Both the position numbers and the translations under genes were made by a program. This document shows, piece after piece, positions 1 to 9,400 of a DNA stretch of 59,432 bases; within the stretch, counting starts at the first letter, position 1, and every line of letters starts with the position of its first letter. This stretch comes from CAJQQY01 sp964352225 (GTDB lineage Bacteria; Bacteroidota; Bacteroidia; Chitinophagales; Saprospiraceae). The notes beneath the pieces are model-generated. The model was not told the origin of the DNA. It saw nothing but the letters and a program-made list of their open reading frames with translations, and did not search any database. The stretch is from the NCBI GenBank assembly GCA_964352225.1, contig CAYGRM010000004.1, positions 1 through 59,432 on the forward strand, read 5' to 3'.

Positions 1-3
1 TGA

Positions 4-61
4 TTATTAAGTTATTTCCAAAAGGGTACTTCTATAGATTGTACGACTAATAACTTAATAA
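4..61. repeat. Inverted repeat downstream of the first gene
   Basis: A 13-base arm at 4-16 (TTATTAAGTTATT) is matched by its exact reverse complement at 49-61. It lies just past the end of the minus-strand lipoprotein gene at 88-984, so it may act as a terminator, although the loop of about 32 bases is long. Similar GGTTATT-type inverted words occur at 33492-33564, which suggests a dispersed AT-rich repeat. Confidence 0.5.
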
Positions 62-87
62 CCAAATGAAATTATCTAGAGCCAATC

Positions 88-984
88 TTAATTCTTACGA
101 GAACTTCTTCGCTTCCGCTTAGATGATTTCTTTTTCCCGTTTTCTTTTTTAGAAAAAAGATAATTGACATCTGCAGTCACTCCAAATTGCATCGTACTAG
201 GTTGCACTTCCAAAAATACATCTCCAAAATCATATACTCCTGCAAGCGTCAAATAACCTCGAATAGGCGCTGTCGGTTTTCCTACAGAAATTTTTAATGC
301 TGATTCCAAAAAGAAAAACGGATTATTTTCTTCTATAATCTCAATCTTTCGCAATTCTGAAGCTGTCAATTTCCCAGTTGCAGTTGAGCTATCCAAATAA
401 TTAAGTTGTGCCCCTCGCAAAGTAAAACTTGCCCCTACTTTATCTAAGAAAATATGAAATCCACCTTGCACATAAATTTTTTGAAAATCCAATTCTATTT
501 TTCCTGTTTCTCCAAAGTAAAAATTATTTACACCTCCTTGACTAAATCCTATATATCCATCAAAGAGTAAACCTTTACCTTCGGTTGGAGATTCGAATGA
601 AGTTAGCCCTTCTTCTTCGTCACCAAAAACTTCTTTAGCTTTGGCAGGCATAAAATAATAGCCGCCTATTGCTCCGCTAAAATTATATTGATAAACATTT
701 TTATCTATGTCCTCTGCTCCTGTAAATGAATTTCTAATACGAAAATAACTAGCATGAAGTCCAAGGTTTTTAAAAGGACTATAACCCACTTGAGCATTCA
801 AATTATTGCCAGGCAAACTATTAAGATGTGGAGTATATCCTGCCGAAACTTTTAAATCTTTTTCTTCTCGAAGTGCCAAAAGACTCCCTTCATCCGTTGC
901 ATAAAAATGATGACTCGCACTTCCACAAGAAGAAAAAAACAATACACTTACAAAAAGATATAAATTGAATTTTATTAATTTCAT
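88..984 (-). CDS. Predicted outer-membrane beta-barrel lipoprotein, unknown function
   Basis: A 298-residue protein whose N-terminus is a lipoprotein signal: a basic start, a hydrophobic run and a lipobox ending SSC|G near residue 20. The rest alternates short aromatic/hydrophobic strands (for example LNAQVGYSPF and LGLHASYFRI), as in an outer-membrane barrel, and the C-terminus is a very basic Lys/Arg/Ser tail. No enzyme motif is visible and I do not recognise a named family. It lies 86 bp downstream of the cytochrome c peroxidase gene on the same strand, but a strong hairpin at 1011-1052 separates them, so co-transcription is doubtful. Barrel assignment is from pattern only. Confidence 0.75.
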   Translation of the reverse strand: MKLIKFNLYLFVSVLFFSSCGSASHHFYATDEGSLLALREEKDLKVSAGYTPHLNSLPGNNLNAQVGYSPFKNLGLHASYFRIRNSFTGAEDIDKNVYQYNFSGAIGGYYFMPAKAKEVFGDEEEGLTSFESPTEGKGLLFDGYIGFSQGGVNNFYFGETGKIELDFQKIYVQGGFHIFLDKVGASFTLRGAQLNYLDSSTATGKLTASELRKIEIIEENNPFFFLESALKISVGKPTAPIRGYLTLAGVYDFGDVFLEVQPSTMQFGVTADVNYLFSKKENGKKKSSKRKRRSSRKN

Positions 985-1010
985 AAGACTGAATTCGTTT
1001 TATTTTTTGT

Positions 1011-1052
1011 AAAAAAAGTCTTCCACAGCTAAACCATGGAAGACTTTTTATT
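1011..1052 (-). terminator. Rho-independent terminator after the cytochrome c peroxidase gene
   Basis: The stem AAAAAGTCTTCC pairs with GGAAGACTTTTT around a short loop, and an A-run on the plus strand gives the U-run on the minus strand. It lies 20-60 bp beyond the stop of the minus-strand peroxidase gene. Confidence 0.8.
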
Positions 1053-1070
1053 TTATTTTTAATCAATCCA

Positions 1071-2237
1071 TTATTTAAATGGATCTGAATATTTTTCATC
1101 GTTTAACATCACTTCATCTGTGAAGGTATTCAAGAATGCAATCAAAGCATCTTTTTCTGTTTGAGAAAAATTAAATGCTTTGGGTTGTCCTCCAGATTTC
1201 AATTGAAAACTCAAATTTGGATGATTCTGTATACCATTACTATAATGCTCTACTACATCTTCCAATGTTTCAAATCGTCCATCATGCATATATGGCCCAG
1301 TCAAAGCAATATTTCTTAAGGTAGGAACTTTGAACGTTCCATTCTGAGCAGGCCCACTTATTGCACCTATTCCCTGATCTTCATAATTCATTTCCAAACC
1401 ATTGTTTGCTTGAACTTGCGCAGGGAAACCGTTAATTGCACCATGACAATTTCCGCAGTTAGATACGTATAAGTCTTTTCCTAAATTTTCAGCAGTTGTA
1501 AATCCACTAAAGGTCACTCCTTCAATATTATTGAAATTAAAGTTATCCACGTAGTGCTTATCCAATTCTTCATCATATTTAGATCGGTAAGAACTCATAC
1601 TGTTGACAAATTCACTAACTGCATCTAAAATTCTCTCTTCTGTCACTTGGCTATCACCAAATGTTTCTTTAAAAAGAATTTTGTAGTATTCTGCTGCTTC
1701 CACTCTATCCATCACTTTATGCATTGGCATATTCATTTCTCTTTCGTTCGCAAAAGTCTGTCTTGCTTGCTCTTGAACAGTAGATGCTCGGTTATCCCAG
1801 AAGAATGGAATTCGTCCTTGAGAAATATCTCCATAGTATTCTGCAAAATTAAATACAGAACCTAATGCTAATGAATTCCTGCTTGTAATTCGATTCGAAA
1901 CTCCTTTACTAAATGCTAGATCATCAGCAAATGCTAACTCTTGCTTATGGCATGATGCACATGAAATAGTTCGATCATCCGATAAGTTTTTATCATAAAA
2001 CATCACCCGTCCAAGTATAGCAAGATCGCTATCAAATGAAATGGAACGAGAATTATAATATTTAGGGAAAACGAAAGTGTAATCATCTAATTCATTATCG
2101 ATATTCAATGTTTGACTTAGGACTGCATAATCTTCTGCAGTATATCTCTCATAAGTAATATCTATTTTTTCTTTTTTACAAGAAGAAAAGAAAAATAGCA
2201 CCATCAGAAAGAAAAGGAAGCTGTTTAAATTTTTCAT
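1071..2237 (-). CDS. Di-heme cytochrome c peroxidase / MauG-family lipoprotein
   Basis: A 388-residue protein with a lipobox (FFSSC, Cys20) that would anchor it in the periplasm or outer membrane. Two heme-binding CXXCH motifs are visible, CASCH at 93-97 and CGNCH at 261-265. The segment TGPYMHDGRF near 314-322 holds a Met in the position of the distal heme ligand of bacterial di-heme peroxidases. Length and layout fit the CcpA/MauG family, which reduces hydrogen peroxide with electrons from small cytochromes; some members instead oxidise protein side chains. Which of the two applies cannot be told from sequence. It is followed by its own terminator, so it is probably monocistronic. Confidence 0.92.
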   Translation of the reverse strand: MKNLNSFLFFLMVLFFFSSCKKEKIDITYERYTAEDYAVLSQTLNIDNELDDYTFVFPKYYNSRSISFDSDLAILGRVMFYDKNLSDDRTISCASCHKQELAFADDLAFSKGVSNRITSRNSLALGSVFNFAEYYGDISQGRIPFFWDNRASTVQEQARQTFANEREMNMPMHKVMDRVEAAEYYKILFKETFGDSQVTEERILDAVSEFVNSMSSYRSKYDEELDKHYVDNFNFNNIEGVTFSGFTTAENLGKDLYVSNCGNCHGAINGFPAQVQANNGLEMNYEDQGIGAISGPAQNGTFKVPTLRNIALTGPYMHDGRFETLEDVVEHYSNGIQNHPNLSFQLKSGGQPKAFNFSQTEKDALIAFLNTFTDEVMLNDEKYSDPFK

Positions 2238-2428
2238 AACCTTAAGTTGTTTTAATTAATTCACTAAATAGGTCTTTGTCAAAGAATTGTAAAAATAGCA
2301 AAAACCTCGATCAAAATCTTTTTCGCAAAGTTAAAATTGACTGTTAAGGTGTGTTAAAGTAAGGTATATGGAAGTAGTTTTACTTAACTTTTAAAGAAAA
2401 AATTAAAAATGTAGCAGAATTATAAAAA

Positions 2429-2468
2429 CAAAAAAGGCCACTCAAATGAATAAGTGACCTTTTTTTGT
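2429..2468. terminator. Bidirectional terminator-like hairpin
   Basis: AAAAAGGCCACT pairs with AGTGACCTTTTTT (one mismatch) and is followed by seven T residues on the plus strand. No intact plus-strand gene ends here, so it may be the terminator of a lost gene or mark the edge of the debris region that follows. Confidence 0.55.
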
Positions 2469-2630
2469 TGACCCTACAGGTGAATTATCGAACCAATTAT
2501 ATGAAGATTTTCGAAAAATTTATGAATTACGGGACTTTGTAAAGGTAGTTCCGTTTAATTCAAAACAGGATCCCGCATCAAAATCTGAATGACTTGAAGA
2601 ACTAACTCCGCCAACAAAGTTTTCTCTATA
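2467..2630 (+). pseudogene. Decayed coding fragment, family not recognised
   Basis: Frame 2461/2464 reads as convincing protein (…GELSNQLYEDFRKIYELRD…) for about 43 codons, hits TGA at 2590-2592, then continues sensibly in the same frame (LEELTPPTKFSL) to TAA near 2630. There is no start codon or ribosome-binding context, and the preceding bases are the T-tract of a hairpin. The composition looks like real coding sequence with an in-frame stop. I do not recognise the parent family. It lies just before the DUF2779 remnant and could come from the same or a neighbouring lost gene. Confidence 0.45.
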
Positions 2631-2754
2631 ACCATTAAAATATTTTTCTGTGATATTTTTTGGAAGCCTCAATAGAAACTAAAAATGAACCTCTAGACTC
2701 AAACGGCTCTTCTTAATCTAGTCAATGATTAGGTTAAAGATAACCTAAACTCTA

Positions 2755-3125
2755 ATGGCAAAACCATTTGGGAAACTGCCCGCTGATTTCTTAAGATTAA
2801 AGCAAACGAAATCTTTTATGGAAGAATTGTTTGAACAATTGAGTCAACAAATTCATCCTATTAAAGGAACTGTTTTAGTTTGGAATGAGAGTTTTGAAAA
2901 AACTCAAGATAAGTTGATGGCTGAACCACTTCCTCTATATGCGCAATTTCTTTATTCAGTCAATGAGATGGTCTATGACATGATGAAAATATTTAGCCAA
3001 GGATTGTATTTACATCTAAAATTTAAGGCAGTACTCTATCAAAATAGTTCTGCTTATATTGTGTCATGTGATATATAGAGATTTGGTTATACAAAATGAG
3101 CGAAGGGAGGAGTTTGAAACAGTCT
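2755..3125 (+). pseudogene. Frameshifted, 5'-truncated DUF2779-domain remnant
   Basis: From 2755 the reading frame gives LPADFLRLKQTKSFMEELFE, then LVWNESFEKTQDKLMAE and VNEMVYDMMKIFSQGLYLH, which follow the pattern of the DUF2779 domain (PF11074: acidic helix, VxYNxSFEK, RxxDLxxxF). At about 3020 the match jumps to the +1 frame, where YSIKIVLLIL and YRDLVIQNERREEFETV continue the family pattern SIKxVLP…YxDLxIQ before TGA at about 3125. The N-terminal half of the domain and any start are missing. This is a dead copy. The nuclease-like nature of the family is a guess and is not used here. Confidence 0.7.
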
Positions 3126-3129
3126 GAGG

Positions 3130-3402
3130 AAGATTTTCTTTTTTTAAAATCATCTAACAAAAATAAACATATACATTTATAAAAATTTTATTAATTTTAC
3201 TCTCCGCATATAAAAACTTCCCTAAATCGTTCACTAAAACTCTAGAAGATTTACTAATTTTGATTCGTTTGTTTAAGATGAAATAAATGGATCAGAGTGG
3301 TTCTCTTGAAAATTTGAAAGTGAATCCTACAGTATTTGTTTTCTAAGTTAATCTGAAATTTTACTAACAAGAGATACAGTTTGTTCTTAGACTGATAATT
3401 AA
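3130..3402. other. AT-rich intergenic region upstream of the giant surface gene
   Basis: About 270 bp with no coding signal on either strand. It must hold the promoter and leader of the giant gene, but I cannot pick a convincing -7/-33 pair. No strong hairpin is present. Confidence 0.5.
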
Positions 3403-3435
3403 ATGTTTATTTACTCCAAAACCAAAAAAACAATA

Positions 3436-6400
3436 ATGAGAAAACAAATACTACTCGCATTCTTCTTTTCTTTAACTTATCTGGGGTTAAATGCTCAATG
3501 TAATTTACCTTTTCCTCCAGCATTAACTTGTTCTTCTGCTCCAGTAATATGTGGCTCGGAATTGGATGGTTATTGTACCTCTCTTGGTGGATTCAATGCA
3601 ACCGATAGTCCAAGTACTTCTTGTTTTGTAGTAAATAATAATCAATGGTTTGCCTTTGTAGCAGGTAGTGTAAATATTAATCTTGATTTTATTGTAGGTA
3701 CCTGTACCTTTGACCCAAATGCTGGACTTACTGGATTTCAAGCTCAAGTTTTTACTGGATGCGGAGCCCCATGGACTACGGTTCCTGGCTGTTTAAACCA
3801 AGTTTCTCCAAATACTACACAGACCCTAGCTATGACAGGGTTGACAGTAGGAAATGTCTATTATCTAATGACAGATGGTGTCGCAGGAGTTTTGTGCGAT
3901 TATTCGATCCAGGTAACAAGTGGAAGTACAACTGCTCCAATTCCAGATCCAGCAGGAGCAATTTCTGGAGATCCTGTATTTTGTCAAGGAGCATCATCTG
4001 TGACTTATTGTGTGCCACCCTCTTTTGGGGCAGCATTTTATGATTGGACAATTCCAGCAGGGGCAGCGATTGTTGGGGCAGATAATGGAGAATGTATTAC
4101 GATTGATTTTAGTGGGTATATAGGTGGTATAGGATCTTCTGGAACCATTTCAGTAACACCTACAAATGCGTGTGAATCTGGGGATCCTTCCTCACTTACA
4201 GTAACTTCGGGGCCACCACCAACTTCACCAGATGAACTTTTCATATTATGTCCAGGGGAATCTGCAACTTATGGAAATACAGTATATTCTACTGCAACAA
4301 ATGGAACTCCATTTATTAATACAGATATTGCAAATGCTCAAGGTTGTTTAATTGAAACATTAGTATATGTTGAGATTGGAACTATTGAAACAACAAATTT
4401 AGCAGAAGCTATTTGTCAAGGAGATGTATCATCAACTGGTGAAACTTTGGCAGGGACTTATGTATATAACTTGTTAACTAATTATTATGAATGCGATAGT
4501 ACAGTTACAATAGACTTAACTGTATTAGATCCTCAAACTGGAGTTTTCCCAGTAACAGATGAAATTGATTGTTCTGGAACTCCAGTTACAGTATCTGCAA
4601 TACAGTTAAATACAGATCCAACAATATCATACATTTGGTCTGGACCTTGTTTCACTCAAAGTTTCCCACAAGATCCAAATATTTCGGTATCATGTGGAGG
4701 TGTATATACAGTATATGCGGAGCAAACTGTGGCTGGAGTAACATGTGTTTCTCCGACTTTCTCAGTAACTGTAATTGAAAATATCACTCCTCCAATAGCA
4801 GATCCAGGGCAATTAATAGCAATTGATTGCAATACTAACTCTGCCACCTTAGGTGGACCTAATATGTCGTCAGGGTCGAATTTTGTTTATTCGTGGACAG
4901 GGCCTAACGGGTATACATCTTCTCAACAAAATCCTGTAGTTACTGAGGGTGGTGAATATTGTGTATTTGTAATAAATTCGACTACTTTCTGTCAATCGAC
5001 AATCGAATGTGTAACTGTTACGGGGAATTCAACATCTCTAATTGCAACAGCAAGCAATAGTAATGATTTATCTTGTTTAATTAGTTTTTCAATACTTGAT
5101 GCTTCGGGGTCTTCTTCCGGTGGAAATATTTCATATACTTGGGATGGGCCGGGTGGCCCTTATTCTGGAAGTAACCCTTCAGTGAGTCAGCAAGGAACTT
5201 ATACGTTGACGGTTATGGATAATGTAACAGGATGTACGTCAACAGCTCAAACAATAGTTGGCGGGGATTTCAATACACCAACTGCAAGTATAATTACCCC
5301 AGCTGATATTGATTGTAATAATCCAACAGTTTCTTTGGATGGAAGTGGATCAAGTAGTGGAGTAACCTATTTATGGTCAACAGGAGAAACTACTGCCATC
5401 GCCACTACAAATATGGGAGCAGGAACTTATACTTTAACGGTAACTAATATCAGTAATGGTTGTACTGATGAGGCATCTGTTCTTGTAAATGATAATTCAT
5501 CAATTGTAACTGCAGATGTGGATGTGCAAGGGGTGCTTGATTGTGATAATAATTTGGTTACTCTGTCTGCAATTAATGTTATTGGATCAAGTAATCCAAC
5601 ATATTCTTGGTCAAATGGAATGTCTGGACAAACTATTATGGTTGGGACAGCTGGATCAATTACCTTAACCGTAACAGATGCAATTACAGGATGTAGTGTA
5701 GATATTATGGCAAATGTTGCAAGTGGCACAAACGCCCCTACGGCAATAGCAGGAGTAAGTGGAGAATTAAATTGTAATAATACTAGTGTCGTTTTAAGTT
5801 CTGCAGGTTCTTCAACGGGTGTGAATATTACGGCGAGTTGGTCAACTGCAAATCCTAATAATGTTACAACTCCAGGAACTTATACTTTGACAATTACTGA
5901 TAATGATAATGGATGTACTGCAACTGCTGATGTTGATGTGATACAGGATATTACGGCTCCAGTAGCTGCTATAGTTACACCAATAGCAATCGATTGTAAC
6001 AATACTAGTATTGTATTAGATGGGGGAACTTCAACAGGAACTAACTTAAGTTATTCTTGGACTCCAGGTGGAGGTACAGGATCAACATTAAATGCTGTTG
6101 TTGCTGGTACTTATACGTTGACCGTTACTAATATGGATAATGGATGTACAGATACTGAAGAGGTAATTGTAGTTGATAATACAACGACAGTTTCAGTTAC
6201 AGCAAGTGTAAGTAATGAATTAACCTGTACGCAAACTACTGCAACATTAGATGTGTCTGGTGGATCTGGATCTTCAAATCCAACCTATACCTGGACTGGT
6301 CCAGAAACTGGAAATGGTTCAACTATAAGTGTGAGTACTCCTGGAATTTATACTCTAACTTTAGTTGATTCAAATACAGGTTGCCAAGGTTCAACTACAA

Positions 6401-9400
6401 TTACTGTATTACAAGATGACTCAGGGCCAACAGCTTCTGTAGCTCCAGCCAATAATTTAACTTGTAATGTGTCATCTGTAACTTTAGATGGTTCAGCTTC
6501 TTCTACTGGAAATAATATTTCTTACCAATGGTTTATTAATGGAACAACATCAGTTGGTGGAAATGCAGCAATTATTGATGTAACTGTTGCTGGTGATTAT
6601 ACTTTACTAGTTACAGATAATAATAATGGATGTGATATTACATCTTCTGTAGTTACTGTAATCCTAGATGATGCAACACCTACGGCTTCAGCAATAGCGG
6701 GTAATAATGGATTACTATCGTGTTCAATTTCTTCATTGGCCTTAGATGGAAGTTCTTCTACTGGGAATTGTCTTTCTTATGAATGGTTAAGTAATGGAAA
6801 TGTGGTAGGAACAGCATCAATATATGATGCTACAAATGCTGGAGATTATATTTTAGTAGTAACTAATTGTGATAATGGATGTACTGATCAAACAATAGTT
6901 AATGTTGTTGCTGATGCAGGTTTACCTACTGCGACAATCGACCCTGTGGTTAATTTAGATTGTAATAACCCCACATCTACTTTACAAGGAACAGGTTTAT
7001 CTAACACGGGAGGAACTGTTTCTGTAGAATGGTTCTATGAAGGAACTACTCTAAATGTTACTGATCTTGATTACACTACTTCGGTGGCAGGTGAATATAC
7101 ATTTATGGTAACTGATAATGGAAATGGCTGTAGTTCTTCAGTAACTGTTCAATTAAGTGAAAATATTGACCCTCCATTTATTGATATTGCGACTGCTCCA
7201 ATTATTGATTGTGCTAATACAATGGTAACAGTTAATGCAACTAACTCAGCAAGTGGAGTTAATATATCTTACCAGTGGCAAGATGCAGGAGGAGTTGATT
7301 TACCAGGAAATGAAACTGCGAATACTTTAATGACAGATATCGCAGGTGATTATATTTTATTAGTTACAAATACTGAAAATGGATGTACTGCAACTCAACT
7401 GGTAAACGTACCAGAAAATATTGAGTCACCAGTATTTGCTGCATCAGCATTGAATAATATTGATTGTAACAATATAGAAGCTTCCTTGGAAAGTAATATT
7501 ATATCATCTTTTAGTACTGATTTAACTTACCAATGGTTATTGAACGGAAATAATGTAGGTGATCAATCAACACTTTTAACTTCAAATGATGGTGATTATT
7601 TCCTGATTGTAAGTGATAACCAAAATGGTTGTTCTTCACAGGTGGGTGTAACGGTTCTTAATACAACACAAGATCCTACTATTGCTGCAAGTTCTTCAGG
7701 TAATAGTGCTTTAGATTGTATTACTACTGAAACAACTCTTGATGGTACAGGATCTGATACTGGAGCAAACTTTAATTATGCTTGGACTTTAGATACAGAT
7801 CCAACCAATGTTTTAGGTACAGATTTACTGTACACAACAATGGATCCGGGTACTTATATATTGACTGTAATAAATATGGATAATGGATGTGTAAGTACAG
7901 AAACAGTAACGATCACTCAATCTATAGCGCAACCAACATCTGTTGCAATTTCAAATACTGCAACATTAACATGTACTGATCCAACGATTACATTGGATGG
8001 GACTAGTTCAAGTATCGGTGCTAATTTTTCTTACCAATGGTATGAAGTTATAGGTGGAACATCAACAGAAATAGTTGGTGCCGATATGATTTCTTATGAT
8101 ATCGTTGTAGAAGGAACTTATGAATTGTTAGTAACAAATTCAGACAATGGCTGTACGGCAATAAGTGATCAAATTGTAATTGATCAGTCTTCTGATGTAC
8201 CAGTAGCTATAATTTCAAGTGATGGAATTTTGACTTGTGATAATGGAATGGTAATAGTAGATGGATTGAGTTCTACTGCTGGTGGAACACTTACTTATGA
8301 GTGGGTAGATGTTGCAACTGGAGATATTTTAGGAACAGATCCAACTCTTGAGGTTTCGACCTCTATAGAGCTTGGATTAAATATTCAAGATCTAAATGAT
8401 GGCTGTACTTCAACAACTTCATTTTTCATTGACGAAGATATTGAGGATCCGTCTGCTAATGCAGGTTTAGCTCAAACATTATTCTGTGGAGATATTGAAG
8501 TTACTTTAGATGGAAGTGCTTCTTCTGCTAATGGTGATCCGATAACATATGCATGGGCTGATCCAATGGGTAACCCAGGAGGATCTACAGCTGCCATTGG
8601 TGCTTCTACTCCTGGATCATGGACATTAACAATTACAAATACAGATAATGGCTGTACATCAACTTCTACAGTTGAAGTAGATCAAGATACTAATGTGCCT
8701 GTTCTTTCAATGGTTCCTTCAGCAGCAGGACTTAATTGTGATATTCAAACAATTACATATGATGCAACAGGATCTAGTGTATCAACAGGTAATCTTATTT
8801 ATCAATGGACAGATGTAGTAAGTGGAACCGTTTTAGGTAACACAGCAAGTATTGATATATCTAATACAAATGAGATAATTTTAACAATTACTGATGATGG
8901 TAACGGTTGTTCTACTACTCAATCTTACATTGCAACTCAAGATATCGAACAACCTACTGCTAATGCAGGTTTCCCACAAACTCTTTTCTGTGGTGATACA
9001 GAGGTTACTTTAGATGGAAGTGCTTCAGGTGCGGGAGGTGCTGCTTTTACTTATAACTGGACTGACCCAATAGGTAACCCAGGAGGAACTACTGCTCAGG
9101 TTGCTGCAACAATTATAGGTTCTTGGGAATTATTGATTACTAATACCGTAAATGGTTGTACTTCCATTGAAACAGTTGAAGTAGATCAAAATATTGCAGC
9201 TCCTACTGCTGTTGTTGATTTCGCAGGAATGTTAACTTGTGATATTAATGAAATTACAGTTGATGGAAGTGCTTCAACTACTGCAGGTGGATCAGTACTT
9301 CAATATGAATGGCAAGGTGGGGCTACTACATCAACAGCTTCGTTTGATGCTCCAGGAACTTATACTTTGATTATTACAGATGTATTGAGTAATTGTACTG

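Noticed and set aside
2467..2493. Possible degraded tRNA 3' end (GACCCTACAGG…TCGAACC)
   Set aside because: The T-arm-like words do not pair into an acceptor or T stem, and the stretch is better explained as a coding-like remnant.
3523..5729. Several open frames on both strands inside the giant surface gene
   Set aside because: They are shadows of a repetitive coding sequence, with no start context and no sensible protein composition.
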